From positions 26,407 through 90,406 of the forward strand of contig JAIQZQ010000115.1 in assembly GCA_021777105.1 (NCBI GenBank): 64,000 nt of DNA, given 5' to 3'. Each line of letters starts with the position of its first letter. Positions within the stretch are counted from its first letter, which is position 1. The DNA comes from Candidatus Anammoxibacter sp. GTDB taxonomy: Bacteria; Planctomycetota; Brocadiia; Brocadiales; Anammoxibacteraceae. The notes beneath the pieces were generated by a model that was not told where the DNA came from, made no database searches, and worked only from the letters and a program-made list of their open reading frames with translations. Shown piece by piece: positions 52,900 through 61,489 of this stretch. The translations under genes were made by a program, and so were the position numbers.

Positions 52900-53328
52900 A
52901 TGGACTTTAAAAACCTATTAAAACATTTAACAGGTGAAGAGCTTACAATAAATATTAAAGAGAGAAGGGAGGGGTTCAACAAGGACGTTTTCGCGGAAAA
53001 ATGCAAAGAGGCCGTCCTTGAGGTGTTAAACAAAGAGATAAAACGATGCTTTGAAATAAATTTACAACCTGGAAATGCCAGAAAATTTATCGTCACAAAT
53101 ATAAGGAAGCGTGAAAATTGCAACACAAGTTACGAAAGATGGAGATTTACACTATATGAGCTTACCAACGGCGAATATGTGAACTTAGGGATAGTTAACA
53201 CAAACGATCTGGAACACAAACAAAACGCAAAAGAGTATATTGCAAAGAAATATTTTTCAAGCTCTAAAAATACGAAAACAAGCCCTGTTGATATTTTTGA
53301 TAAAAATGCTGTGCTTTTTGTTCTATAA
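52900..53328 (+). CDS. Hypothetical protein
   Basis: The 142-residue protein starts at the ATG at 52900 behind AGGAGGAAT. It has no signal peptide. It includes NKEIKRCFEINLQPGNARKF and ENCNTSYERWRFTLYELTNG, but no known domain. It ends with FDKNAVLFVL. It is flanked by a broken gene and a GT2 enzyme, so it may be accessory. No function is proposed. Confidence 0.55.
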   Translation: MDFKNLLKHLTGEELTINIKERREGFNKDVFAEKCKEAVLEVLNKEIKRCFEINLQPGNARKFIVTNIRKRENCNTSYERWRFTLYELTNGEYVNLGIVNTNDLEHKQNAKEYIAKKYFSSSKNTKTSPVDIFDKNAVLFVL

Positions 53329-53493
53329 TGATGCGTAAAATACGCTGAATCTCCGGGTCGAGACTGCTCACAATAGTTATTTTTGAGCGAACTCTTAGAT
53401 GCGGCGAAAGCGCAACGTAGATTAAAGGGCAAAGTATGATTCTATTACAAATCATAAGTTTGGATTTTTTGGTGAATTACCTCGGTTAATTAA

Positions 53494-54375
53494 ATGATTA
53501 GCATCTCTCTAATAATTCCCAGCTACAATAGAGGCCCGTTGTTGAGCAAAACATTAGACTTTTTTCTTAAAGATGAATCAGTTGACTTTGAGATAATTGT
53601 TGTGGACCAGAGCGATGAAATTGACGCCGGAGTAATTGACCTTGCGGATAAACGCGGGGACAAGATCAGGCTCTTTAGAGTTAAAAAAAAAGGATTGCCT
53701 CATGCCAGAAATTATGGAGTTTCAAAAGCGTCAAGTGATTGTGTGATATTTTGCGATGACGATGTTGTCCCACAACCCGGTTTTGTTGCCGGGCATCTCC
53801 GCAATTTTGTTGAAGACCACGCTGTCGGTTGTGTTGGCGGCAGGGTTGTTTTTAACAAAAAAGCTTTAAATGGAATTAAGCATTTTTCCAAAGTAGGGCG
53901 GTTTAGAGAATGGGATGGCCGGATTACCGATAATTTTGACGCTGCCCACAAACAGCCTATAGACCACGCCCAGGGATGCAACATGTCGTTTCGAAAAGAG
54001 CTTATTGTAAGAGCCGGCGGTTTTGACGAACGGTTTGGCGGTAGCTCGCATCTTGAAGAGACGGATATGTGCGTAAGGATTAAACATCTTGGTTTTAAAG
54101 CTATATATGAGCCGGCCGCCGCGCTGATCCACCTTAAAGACCCTAGTGGAGGTTGCCGGGCGGAAGACTATCGAGACTGGTTTTACTGGTTCGGCCATAA
54201 TTATTCGCTCTTTTTTCTAAAAAACGCTAAACCTCTGTTTTTCCCCGTATTCATAGCTACAAGAGTTGCCATGTTGATATTTTCCGCAATTAAACGGTCA
54301 AACATCATGATAGTCGGCTGGGGATTGCGCGGTTTCCTTGATGGGGCGCTTGCTTATTTCAAGGCGGGACGGTGA
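53494..54375 (+). CDS. Family 2 glycosyltransferase
   Basis: The 293-residue enzyme starts MISISLIIPSYNRGPLLSKT. The GT-A features are VVDQSDEID, KGLPHARNYGVSKASSDCVI and FCDDDVVP (a DDD metal site). GFDERFGGSSHLEETDMCVR is the ED base region. A hydrophobic helix near the end (FPVFIATRVAMLIFSA) may tether it to the membrane. Sugar and acceptor are unknown; surface polysaccharide or glycan chain making is likely. It is a single gene, and no other cell-surface sugar genes adjoin it directly. Confidence 0.88.
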   Translation: MISISLIIPSYNRGPLLSKTLDFFLKDESVDFEIIVVDQSDEIDAGVIDLADKRGDKIRLFRVKKKGLPHARNYGVSKASSDCVIFCDDDVVPQPGFVAGHLRNFVEDHAVGCVGGRVVFNKKALNGIKHFSKVGRFREWDGRITDNFDAAHKQPIDHAQGCNMSFRKELIVRAGGFDERFGGSSHLEETDMCVRIKHLGFKAIYEPAAALIHLKDPSGGCRAEDYRDWFYWFGHNYSLFFLKNAKPLFFPVFIATRVAMLIFSAIKRSNIMIVGWGLRGFLDGALAYFKAGR

Positions 54376-54482
54376 GGTTTGCTAATTAATGCGCAACAGT
54401 TCTGCGTGGTTTGCTTTGCCGCCTGCTGTTGGGCAACTCTATTCTTTAAATATGGGGGCAAAACGAAATTTATCATCAAAAG

Positions 54483-54502
54483 TCCCCTCTAATAAGAGGG
54501 GA
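54483..54502. repeat. Short hairpin repeat
   Basis: TCCCCTCT-aata-AGAGGGGA lies between convergent GT2 and nfo. It is followed by TTTAGGGGTG. It may end transcription of one of them; a similar sequence is a common intergenic element in environmental bacteria. Confidence 0.5.
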
Positions 54503-54549
54503 TTTAGGGGTGTGTATAATCGTGTCTCAAATAACGCGAAACAGTCGCA

Positions 54550-55395
54550 TTATTTCTTTATTAGGCTGTACAGCAACTTAATCTCTTCCGGCCATATCGT
54601 ATCATCCACTGTTTCCAGAACCATAGGAATGTTGTCAAAACGTTTATCATTCATAATAAAACCGAACGGATCCATCCCCAGCTTCCCCTTCCCTATGCTT
54701 TCGTGCCTGTCAACCCGGCTGCCCAGGTCCGGTTTTGAGTCGTTGAGGTGCATTCCCCTGAGGTATTTAAATCCAACCACCTTCTCAAACTCGTCAAAAG
54801 TTGTTTTAAACGCCTTTTTTGTGCGCATATCATAGCCGGCTGTAAAAGTATGGCAAGTGTCAAGGCATACACCAACGCGTTTTTTATCCTTAACATTGTC
54901 AATAATCGCCGCAAGATGCTCGAATTTATATCCCATATTGGTTCCTTGCCCTGCGGTGTTTTCAATAACCGCAGTCACATTTTTTGTCAACTCCAGCGCC
55001 ATGTTAATGGATTCAGCAATCCTTTCCAGGCATTTATCAGGATCTATTTTTTTTAAATGGCTGCCCGGGTGAAAGTTGAGCAACCCCAGCCCCAACTGCT
55101 CGCATCGTTTCATCTCATCAAAAAAGCTTTCGCGCGATTTTTCCAGTCCCTCATCCTCCGGGTGGCCCAGATTTATCAAGTATCCGTCATGTGGCAGAAC
55201 ATGCTCAGGCAAATACCCCGCCTCTTCGCAATTCTTCTTAAACTCGGCAATGCTTTTCTCCTCAAGCGGTTTTGCCTTCCATTGCCGCTGGTTTTTAGTA
55301 AATAGAGCAAACGCCTTCGCCCCAATGGCCTTAGCGTTTAAAGGCGAATTTTGCGCGCCGCCCCCCGCGCTAACATGAGCGCCTATAAATTTCAT
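54550..55395 (-). CDS. nfo: Endonuclease IV (AP endonuclease)
   Basis: Nfo cuts DNA at abasic sites in base-excision repair. From the ATG at 55395 the protein has 281 residues, the usual size, and begins MKFIGAHVSAGGGAQNSPLN. Metal ligands are seen in the conserved blocks FHPGSHLKK, VIENTAGQGTN, VCLDTCHTFTAGYD and MHLNDSK, with SRVDRHESIGKGKLG near the end. The longer frame starting at 55440 has a 15-residue extension with no ribosome site; AAGGA precedes 55395. Confidence 0.96.
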   Translation of the reverse strand: MKFIGAHVSAGGGAQNSPLNAKAIGAKAFALFTKNQRQWKAKPLEEKSIAEFKKNCEEAGYLPEHVLPHDGYLINLGHPEDEGLEKSRESFFDEMKRCEQLGLGLLNFHPGSHLKKIDPDKCLERIAESINMALELTKNVTAVIENTAGQGTNMGYKFEHLAAIIDNVKDKKRVGVCLDTCHTFTAGYDMRTKKAFKTTFDEFEKVVGFKYLRGMHLNDSKPDLGSRVDRHESIGKGKLGMDPFGFIMNDKRFDNIPMVLETVDDTIWPEEIKLLYSLIKK

Positions 55396-55538
55396 AGTTA
55401 ATGTCCTTAATAATGGTTGAACAATATTTATCCGTATCATTCTAAAGGTTTGCTCTTAAATGTAAAGTTGTTTTTCAATGAATCTTTAAGGTAATTTGCC
55501 GCTGGTTGCAAAGCTCAACAGACTCCAAAGCTTCCGCA

Positions 55539-55597
55539 TTGACAAAATATCTTTCAAATGCTATGATCATGTACATACTTAAAGGTGCATGTACGTG
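55539..55597 (+). promoter_or_regulatory. Promoter with ATGTAC half-sites for the Phd/PIN module
   Basis: TTGACA (55539-55544), 17-bp spacer, TATGAT (55562-55567). CATGTACAT (55568-55576) and CATGTACGTG (55588-55597) share ATGTAC and sit right after the -10 box, where a repressor would block. This fits self-repression by the antitoxin. Confidence 0.7.
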
Positions 55598-55624
55598 TAT
55601 ATATGAAGAAAAGGATAGTTTGCA

Positions 55625-55852
55625 ATGATTAAAGTCTCCGCCACAAAATTAAGAAATAATTTATTTGATTATTTGGATAAAGCAGCCGATGGTGAAACAA
55701 TAGTTGTGCAAAGAAACAACCATGAAGTTGCCCGGATAGTTCCTGTAAAACAGACGGACTGGCGCGGCAAAATGAAAACAAAAGCAAAGCTTCTCACTAC
55801 GCCGGAAGAACTTATTAAACCTCTGGATGGAGTATGGGATGATTATGTCTAA
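55625..55852 (+). CDS. Phd/YefM-family antitoxin
   Basis: The 75-residue protein opens MIKVSATKLRNNLFDYLDKA and has VQRNNHEVARIVPV, both typical of Phd/YefM antitoxins. The N-terminal part binds DNA and the C-terminal part (KPLDGVWDDYV) binds the toxin. The promoter with repeated ATGTAC lies directly upstream. The toxin gene overlaps its end by 8 bp when read from 55845. Confidence 0.9.
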   Translation: MIKVSATKLRNNLFDYLDKAADGETIVVQRNNHEVARIVPVKQTDWRGKMKTKAKLLTTPEELIKPLDGVWDDYV

Positions 55853-56246
55853 AAAGTCTCTCTATTTGTTTGACACTCACTCTTTAGTATTTTGGAGCAA
55901 CAAAGAGATTGTCTCAAAAGAGTTTATTAAGTTTTTTGATAAGCAGGATCAACAATGTAATCTATATGTTTCCTCCATATCTTTCTGGGAGATTGCCCTT
56001 CTGGTAAAAAAGGGAAAGCTTGAAATTGAAGATATCCATGCCTGGAAGAACGAACTACTGAAAAACACAAACATTCGTTTGATTCATCCTTCTGAAGCAG
56101 AGCTTATTGATTCAACTCTTCTGCCGGATTATCATAATGATCCTTTTGACAGGGCTCTAATCGCTCAAACAAATCACAACAATTTTAAACTTGTCACAAA
56201 AAATGAAATTATCAAAAAATATAAAGTCCCGGTATTTTGGATTTAA
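55845..56246 (+). CDS. PIN-domain ribonuclease toxin
   Basis: The protein from the ATG at 55845 has 133 residues, MSKKSLYLFDTHSLVFWSNK on. PIN acid residues are seen in YLFDTHSLVF, ISFWEIALLVKKGK and HNDPFDRALIAQT. The family (PIN with DTHxxxW) pairs with Phd antitoxins. Earlier starts at 55827 and 55839 are possible. The acidic pattern looks complete, so the ribonuclease is probably active. Confidence 0.88.
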   Translation: MSKKSLYLFDTHSLVFWSNKEIVSKEFIKFFDKQDQQCNLYVSSISFWEIALLVKKGKLEIEDIHAWKNELLKNTNIRLIHPSEAELIDSTLLPDYHNDPFDRALIAQTNHNNFKLVTKNEIIKKYKVPVFWI

Positions 56247-56367
56247 GGGCTCGGAAATAGACGAAAGAAAAGCAAAAAGCGAGCCACGGATTACACAGAA
56301 AGAGCAGAAGCAAATTAACCGCTTATTCTAAAAACAACTTCGGGCATCTGTCGCTTTTACCCACCCA

Positions 56368-56736
56368 TTATGCTTTCAATGCCGGTTTCCAGATTAAGCT
56401 TTCTAAATGGATATGAAGATTGGCATGAAGCTTCTTAATCATATTTAAAGTAAGATTTCTTTTGTGGTTAAGTATTTCCGACACACGGCCCCGTTTTCCT
56501 ATAAAAGGTTCCGGATCCTTGCGGGTTAAATTCATTTGTTCCATTCTAAATTTTAATGCATCTACCGGGGCCGGCGGGTCAATCGGGTAATATTTTTCTT
56601 CATATGCATCCACCAGAGTTAAAAGAATGTCTAGTTTCTCCCCTTCTTTTGTACTTTCTTTAGCCCCCCAGAGTTTTTCAATATCAGAGAGCCCTCTTTT
56701 GTAATCAGCTTCTGTTTTTATTGGATAAACTTCCAT
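56368..56736 (-). CDS. HigA-type XRE antitoxin, orphan
   Basis: The protein from the ATG at 56736 has 122 residues, MEVYPIKTEADYKRGLSDIE and EKYYPIDPPAPVDALKFRM, then the helix-turn-helix EPFIGKRGRVSEILNHKRNL. This is the HigA antitoxin/transcriptional regulator family. GGAGG precedes this ATG; the longer frame starts at 56796. No HigB toxin lies upstream: a dispersed repeat and then an IS3 element occupy that place. It may be left over from a toxin loss. Confidence 0.85.
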   Translation of the reverse strand: MEVYPIKTEADYKRGLSDIEKLWGAKESTKEGEKLDILLTLVDAYEEKYYPIDPPAPVDALKFRMEQMNLTRKDPEPFIGKRGRVSEILNHKRNLTLNMIKKLHANLHIHLESLIWKPALKA

Positions 56737-56789
56737 TATATAACCTCCGCATTGGATCACATTGTATTTCTTTCCAAGCCCTAAATCTA

Positions 56790-56883
56790 TAGTCAAACAA
56801 ATCAGGTTTTCGAAAAATAATATTTACGCATTGTTATCTTCAAACGCAATGAAATAAAAACCTAAAGGGTAAATTCCAACAAC
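56790..56883. repeat. Dispersed repeat, copy 2
   Basis: Same unit as 5671-5762, with about 85-90% identity by eye; it starts TAGTCAAACAAATCAGG and ends AAATTCCAACAA. The IS3 element begins six bases after its end. The third, broken copy is at 63548. Confidence 0.75.
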
Positions 56884-57112
56884 TAAAGTGGACCCAAAAT
56901 CAAGACTAAAAAACGAAGCTTTTTAGTTACATTCAACTATCAAATTAATATATTATTAACCGTCACAATGAGGGGGGGCTTGGGGGGGAGACTGATAACT
57001 CCTCCAAAATGTAGATAACTTTGTAAACCATTTGGTATACTGATGTTACGCTTTTCCTCAATGTTCATAACTTTGTTGATAACTTTTGATATCACCTCCT
57101 TCCGGACTTTTA

Positions 57113-57976
57113 TTAGTTTTTTATATTATAATGGGCTTCATAAGGCGTCATATACCCTAGTGACTGATGGTAACGTTCGTTGTTGTAAAATGGAAAATAA
57201 TTGCTTAATCCGGTTTTTACATCGTTTACCGTCTCATACCCTTTTAAGTAAATTTCCTCATATTTGACCGTTCGCCAAAGCCGTTCTATGAAAATGTTAT
57301 CAAACACTCGACCACGACCATCCATGCTTATCCTTATATCGTTTGACTTTAATACTCCTGTGAACTCCTTGCTTGTAAACTGCGAACCCTGATCTGAATT
57401 AAATATCTCTGGACTACCTTTGCTTAAGGCTTTATTCAATGCCTCTATACAGAATCCGGTTTCCAATGAATTACTTATTGACCATGATAAGACATAACGG
57501 CTATACCAGTCTATTATCGCAACCAAATACATGAAACCGTGACTCAGCGGGATATACGTTATGTCTATACTCCATACTACATTAGGACGGTCTATCTCTA
57601 TTCCTGATATTAAATACGGATATATCTTGTTTTCCGGATTAATTTTACTTAAATTCCTGCGGGGATATATCGTTTTTATATTCATTAAACGCATTAATCG
57701 AACCACTCGCTTGCGATTTACAATATATCCCAACACTGATAAATATTTCACCATTCTTCGGCTCCCATAAAATGGCGTTTTCATGTATTGTTTATCTATC
57801 TGTTCCATTAAAGCGCAATTATACGCTGACCTCTTTACCGCTTTGTAATACGGGGCTCCTTTAGAAAGTGAAAGCAATTCGCATTGTTTCGTTATACTCA
57901 AATCTGCATGCGCCGACCGTTCTATCAAACTCTTTTTTTGCTCTATCGAAAGGTCTATACCTTTTTTTTTAACCAA
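57113..57976 (-). CDS. IS3-family transposase OrfB (DDE integrase)
   Basis: OrfB carries the catalytic core: first Asp in VVWSIDITYIPL, second Asp in IFNSDQGSQFTSKEF, Glu in DNIFIERLWRTVKYEEI, the DDE triad with the usual 35-residue gap. A helix-turn-helix with CELLSLSKGAPYYK lies in the N-terminal part. It overlaps orfA by 22 bp. A run of nine A's followed by G (57962-57970, read on the minus strand) is a classic -1 slippery site, so the active product is an OrfAB fusion. The start (TTG) is not independent. Confidence 0.93.
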   Translation of the reverse strand: MVKKKGIDLSIEQKKSLIERSAHADLSITKQCELLSLSKGAPYYKAVKRSAYNCALMEQIDKQYMKTPFYGSRRMVKYLSVLGYIVNRKRVVRLMRLMNIKTIYPRRNLSKINPENKIYPYLISGIEIDRPNVVWSIDITYIPLSHGFMYLVAIIDWYSRYVLSWSISNSLETGFCIEALNKALSKGSPEIFNSDQGSQFTSKEFTGVLKSNDIRISMDGRGRVFDNIFIERLWRTVKYEEIYLKGYETVNDVKTGLSNYFPFYNNERYHQSLGYMTPYEAHYNIKN

Positions 57977-58224
57977 TCTACTTCGACTTTCAACTGACCG
58001 ATTTGTTTATATAATTCATCTGTCAGTTTTGCGCTGTCTTGCGATTCTTTTGCCTTGTTACTTGAAAACACGTGCGACATGCTCTCTAAGGCTATTTGTT
58101 TCCATTTTTGCACTTGTACCCTATGGACTTCATAGATTGACGATATTTCGGCCATGGTTTTATCGCCTTTTATCGCTTCCAGCGCTACTTTACTTTTAAA
58201 ATTTGGACTATATGTTTTACGCAT
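57955..58224 (-). CDS. IS3-family transposase OrfA (helix-turn-helix)
   Basis: The 89-residue protein begins MRKTYSPNFKSKVALEAIKG, with the IS3 orfA helix-turn-helix (MAEISSIYEVHRVQVQKWK) that binds the element ends. A C-terminal leucine-zipper-like helix (LYKQIGQLKVEVDWLKKKV) allows pairing. AAGGAGG precedes the ATG. The A-run at its end causes the frameshift into OrfB. Confidence 0.92.
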   Translation of the reverse strand: MRKTYSPNFKSKVALEAIKGDKTMAEISSIYEVHRVQVQKWKQIALESMSHVFSSNKAKESQDSAKLTDELYKQIGQLKVEVDWLKKKV

Positions 58225-58298
58225 TTTGCCTCCTTTTCGTGATCTTATTTTATGATTCGAAATTATAGCAAAATGTAACTTAAGCGGCAGTCTAAATT

Positions 58299-58775
58299 AT
58301 GGGGTCCATTATACTAAATTTGGCAATTTTACGTTTAAATAGACAAAAAGATGGTTTATCAAAATCTTTTCTAAATATTGGAAGTGTTTTTAGTAATAAA
58401 AGAAAGGTTGCTAACAAAATTAAAGGATTATTTGATAAGCTAGTCTGTTTTTTATCCAAAAAATTAAGCTCTGGGATTGAAATTTACAATCTTGACAATA
58501 GCATTAAAGTTAAATTTGATTGTCCCTTAGAGGTTAAAAACGAGATCAATTTGATTTTTGATAAAAACGCGTTAATAATTAAAAAAGGGAGTGAAGATAA
58601 ATGGAAAATTGCGCCGGAATGTTATGTTCCAACTGAAAGGTTTAATAGATGGCCATATTGGATCGTGCAACTCCAATCGGAGGTTGACCCGAAACAGGCG
58701 CGCGCTGTTTATAAGGACGGCATCTATGAAATAACCATTCCTAAAAAGAAGAGCGCGGGAAATTGTTTAAACTGA
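58299..58775 (+). CDS. Hsp20-like protein, front probably lost or replaced by IS3
   Basis: The 158-codon frame ends with VYKDGIYEITIPKKK, the end of an alpha-crystallin domain (family: DGxLxxxxPK). The middle (IYNLDNSIKVKFDCPLEVKN) fits a divergent Hsp20 core. The ATG at 58299 lies inside the end of the IS3 element, so the original start is lost or this start is accidental. It overlaps no other gene except htrA's untranslated front. Its neighbour htrA suggests a stress-protein pair. Confidence 0.55.
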   Translation: MGSIILNLAILRLNRQKDGLSKSFLNIGSVFSNKRKVANKIKGLFDKLVCFLSKKLSSGIEIYNLDNSIKVKFDCPLEVKNEINLIFDKNALIIKKGSEDKWKIAPECYVPTERFNRWPYWIVQLQSEVDPKQARAVYKDGIYEITIPKKKSAGNCLN

Positions 58776-58840
58776 GTAATTGTTTTGTTTTGTCCTTGTC
58801 TCCTGAAAAATCGTCATCTTTTTTAGAAAGGAGGTGTATT

Positions 58841-60331
58841 ATGAGCATTCGTTTAATATATTCATCAATATTTGCAATATTTATATATATAGTTTCATGC
58901 GGCCTTTCTTTTGCGGAATATAAATTGTGGCCGCAACCCCCGGTATACGGCGCCGCGGATAACGCATACAGCCAGGTTTCAGCCAATCAGAGAGAATTAA
59001 AGACTTTAGAGGATTTTAATAATGCCTTTATTGAAATTGCGGAGAGCGCAAATCCATCGGTAGTTACGGTTTTTTGTGAAAAAATAGTTGAAGACCGCAA
59101 TGGTTTTAGAGATTTCCCTTTCTTTATGAATCCTTTTGAACCCCCTCGGGATTCCGGCCGCCATCCCGGCAAAGGCGAGCAAAGGTTGCAAGGTTTTGGA
59201 TCTGGCGTTATTTTCAGCAAAGACGGCTATATTATAACCAATAATCATGTTGTGCATGACGCCGATTCCATTTATGTCGGCGGAATAACCGGTTCCAGGA
59301 TTCCGGCTAAACTTATCGGCGTTGATCCTAAAGCCGACATAGCGGTTATAAAAGTAGAGAAGAATGATCTTCCTGTTATTAAAATAGGCGACAGCGACAA
59401 ATTGAAAGTCGGCGAATGGATACTGGCCATCGGCAGCCCAATCTCGGCAAACCTGGCGCATACGGTAACCAGCGGCATAATAAGCGGCAAAGGCAGATCC
59501 GGCGTTGGATTGGCGGAATATGAAAATTATATCCAAACCGACGCAGCCGTTAACCCCGGTAATTCCGGAGGGGCTTTAATTAACATAAAAGGCGAATTGG
59601 TCGGCATTAATACCGCAATTGCCACCCAAACAGGAGGATTTCAGGGAGTCGGCTTTGCCATACCAATTAATACTGCTAAACGAATCGCTGATATGTTGAT
59701 TGCCCAAGGAACCGTTACCCGTGGTTGGCTGGGGGTTTATGCCCAGGATATTACAGAAGATATCGCAAAAGCAATGGGATTGGCGGCAACCCACGGCGCC
59801 CTTGTCAATGGAATATCAAAGGATAGCCCCGCTGAAAAATCAGGCATTAAAGAAGAGGATGTGATAATTGCGCTTAATGGGAAACAAGTAAAAGACCTGG
59901 CCTATCTGCACAATAGCGTAGCTTCTCTATTGCCGGGCACAAAAACGGACATAAAACTGTTGCGCAATAACATTGAAATGACCGTTACCGTCGAATTAGG
60001 CAAATTAGAGCCGGATACCGCAGCCCGAATAACTTTAGACGAATTTGAAGATATAATGGGAATACAAGTCGCCTCTTTTTCCGATGCATTAGCTAACAAA
60101 TACGGGCTCCATAAAGCGCTTAACGGGATTGTCATTGTTGATATAAAGGTAGAAAGTCCTGCGTTTGAGGCGGGTTTGAGGGAAGGCGATTTAATAGTCT
60201 CTATTAATCGCAAAAAAGTAAAAAACATTGAAGAGTTTAAGGAAAATGCTCAAAAGCTTAAAAAAGGAGAGCTTGTGTTATTAAATTTAGAGCGCAAGGA
60301 CAAACGCTCTTTTGTGGCGTTTAAGTTATGA
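58841..60331 (+). CDS. HtrA/DegP periplasmic serine protease with two PDZ domains
   Basis: The protein from the ATG at 58841 has 496 residues and a signal peptide (about 1-25). The trypsin-like domain has His136 (TNNHVVHDA), Asp166 (ADIAVIKVE) and Ser242 (NPGNSGGALIN). Two PDZ domains follow: one at about 300-385 (GWLGVYAQDI) and one at about 400-495 (IVIVDIKVESPAFEAGLREG). It degrades or refolds misfolded periplasmic proteins. AAGGAGGTG precedes this ATG; a longer frame starts at 58763 but is not supported. Confidence 0.95.
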   Translation: MSIRLIYSSIFAIFIYIVSCGLSFAEYKLWPQPPVYGAADNAYSQVSANQRELKTLEDFNNAFIEIAESANPSVVTVFCEKIVEDRNGFRDFPFFMNPFEPPRDSGRHPGKGEQRLQGFGSGVIFSKDGYIITNNHVVHDADSIYVGGITGSRIPAKLIGVDPKADIAVIKVEKNDLPVIKIGDSDKLKVGEWILAIGSPISANLAHTVTSGIISGKGRSGVGLAEYENYIQTDAAVNPGNSGGALINIKGELVGINTAIATQTGGFQGVGFAIPINTAKRIADMLIAQGTVTRGWLGVYAQDITEDIAKAMGLAATHGALVNGISKDSPAEKSGIKEEDVIIALNGKQVKDLAYLHNSVASLLPGTKTDIKLLRNNIEMTVTVELGKLEPDTAARITLDEFEDIMGIQVASFSDALANKYGLHKALNGIVIVDIKVESPAFEAGLREGDLIVSINRKKVKNIEEFKENAQKLKKGELVLLNLERKDKRSFVAFKL

Positions 60332-60354
60332 TTTGCATGCAATTTTTTATAATG

Positions 60355-60383
60355 TTGACAGCAATGTATCGATATAGTATAAG
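60355..60383 (+). promoter_or_regulatory. Promoter of the AbrB/PIN module
   Basis: TTGACA (60355-60360), 17-bp spacer, TATAAG (60378-60383), 22 bp before the start at 60405. TATCGATATA (60366-60375) and ATATCGATAT (60398-60407) are matching palindromes around it, so an AbrB-type repressor may bind there. Confidence 0.75.
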
Positions 60384-60404
60384 GTATACAGAAAGGATAT
60401 CGAT

Positions 60405-60614
60405 ATGAATACTGTTACCGTTTCACCAAAATACCAGATTGTAATACCTCGCGAAATTAGAGAAAAGATGGCTATTTCCGCCGGCGCAAAACTTCAGGTA
60501 ATAAGTTTTGACGATCGTATAGAATTAATTCCTGTGCGGCCAATGCGCGAGATGAAAGGTTTTTTAAAAGGTTTTGATCCTGATTTTAAGAGAGAAAAGG
60601 TAGACCGGGCATGA
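60405..60614 (+). CDS. AbrB/SpoVT-type antitoxin (VapB)
   Basis: The 69-residue protein starts MNTVTVSPKYQIVIPREIRE, the swapped-hairpin AbrB fold, and carries LQVISFDDRIELIPV. The C-terminal tail (GFDPDFKREKVDRA) binds the toxin. The stop overlaps the toxin start by 4 bp (ATGA). GAAAGGA lies upstream. Regulation by the palindromes in its promoter is likely. Confidence 0.92.
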   Translation: MNTVTVSPKYQIVIPREIREKMAISAGAKLQVISFDDRIELIPVRPMREMKGFLKGFDPDFKREKVDRA

Positions 60615-60982
60615 ACCTTGTTGACACATCAGGCTGGATAGAATACTTCTTTCTGGGAAAAAACGCATCTTTCTTTTCCGCTCCTATTGAAAAGACGGAA
60701 GAACTGATTGTCCCTGTTATATGCATATACGAAGTTTTTAAGAAAGTAAACCAGGCGGCGGATGAAGCGCGCGCATTAATGGCCATTGCGCAAATGAAAC
60801 AAGGGCGTGTGATTCCTGTTAGTGAAGAAATAGCGCTGAAAGCCGCATTGATTAGCATAAAACATAGCCTGGCAATGGCTGACAGTTTAATTTACGCTAT
60901 AGGCCAAAATGAAAAAACATTAATCTGGACTCAAGATGTTGATTTTAAAGATTTGCCGGGCGTGAAATTTAAAGCGAAATGA
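60611..60982 (+). CDS. VapC-family PIN toxin
   Basis: The 123-residue protein starts MNLVDTSGWIEYFFLGKNAS. PIN acids are in LVDTSGW, CIYEVFKKV, LAMADSLIYA and TQDVDFKDLP. All four are present. It should cleave tRNA or rRNA when its AbrB-type antitoxin is degraded. It is the most intact module of the 55-61 kb area. Confidence 0.92.
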   Translation: MNLVDTSGWIEYFFLGKNASFFSAPIEKTEELIVPVICIYEVFKKVNQAADEARALMAIAQMKQGRVIPVSEEIALKAALISIKHSLAMADSLIYAIGQNEKTLIWTQDVDFKDLPGVKFKAK

Positions 60983-61006
60983 CGGGATAAACTGAAAACA
61001 GGCAAT

Positions 61007-61104
61007 TTACCTCAAAAATGGGCAACAAGCCAATACGTCCACGGCGTGAACCTTGCTTTACGGCTTTTGGAACATGTTCATCCATATAAAATTTGATAAA
61101 ATCA
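61007..61104 (-). pseudogene. DUF5615-like PIN toxin remnant
   Basis: After the DUF433 stop a frame reads DDFIKFYMDEHVPKAVKQG, which is the start of a DUF5615 (PIN-like) toxin; DEHVP is its signature. A frame change is needed to continue with VDVLACCP, after which a stop follows. Only about 30 codons remain. The pair order DUF433 then DUF5615 is the normal toxin-antitoxin arrangement. Confidence 0.6.
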
Positions 61105-61414
61105 TCCAATTGGGGCGCCGTTAAGCTTTTCCGTTAATATTGAAGAGCTTTCCTTCTTTAGTTCAGCGGCAAAAGCTTCATCTGAACGGATTGAGTCGTC
61201 AATATTTGCCCTGTTGCCATCATAATATGCCAATGCCGCAAATACATTGGATAACGACAAGCCAACTCCGTTGCTATTTCATCCGCGTCCATTCCCATGC
61301 GTTCTGCCATATGACAATGTTTTGCGCTGTTATGCGCCGGCCCGCAATCCTAGGTTTGCCGCCGCAGACTCCATAGGTTGTACCGATGTGTTCATCCAGT
61401 GTTTTTGTAACCAT
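61102..61414 (-). pseudogene. DUF433 antitoxin pseudogene with two frameshifts
   Basis: From an ATG at 61414, behind AGAGGAT, the frame reads MVTKTLDEHIGTTYGVCGG, KPRIAGRRITAQNIVIW. KPRIAGRRIT is the hallmark of DUF433. A one-base loss must be skipped to continue ERMGMDADEIATEL, and another to continue LSLSNVFAALAYYDGN, with end at 61102. Nothing is missing but two bases, so the gene broke recently. Confidence 0.7.
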
Positions 61415-61489
61415 TTCTATCCTCTAAAAAATTATTATGTTATTGGATATATTTACACTAAGGCCGTATTTATAAATTGTAGCTGAAGG

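Larger units (their letters stand above)
56889..58308 (-). mobile_element. IS3-family insertion sequence
   Basis: Ends are TGGACCC (56889) and GGGGTCCA (58308). The first 40 bases of the two ends share TGGACCC, then AGACT and TTACATT in inverted order with gaps, so they are imperfect terminal repeats. Length is 1420 bp. Inside are orfA and orfB in overlapping frames. No clean target duplication is visible: the flanks are AAG and TTA. Confidence 0.85.

Noticed and set aside
56881..58320. Target-site duplication ACTAAA around the IS3
   Set aside because: The flanking match lies at unequal distances from the two ends, so it may be chance.
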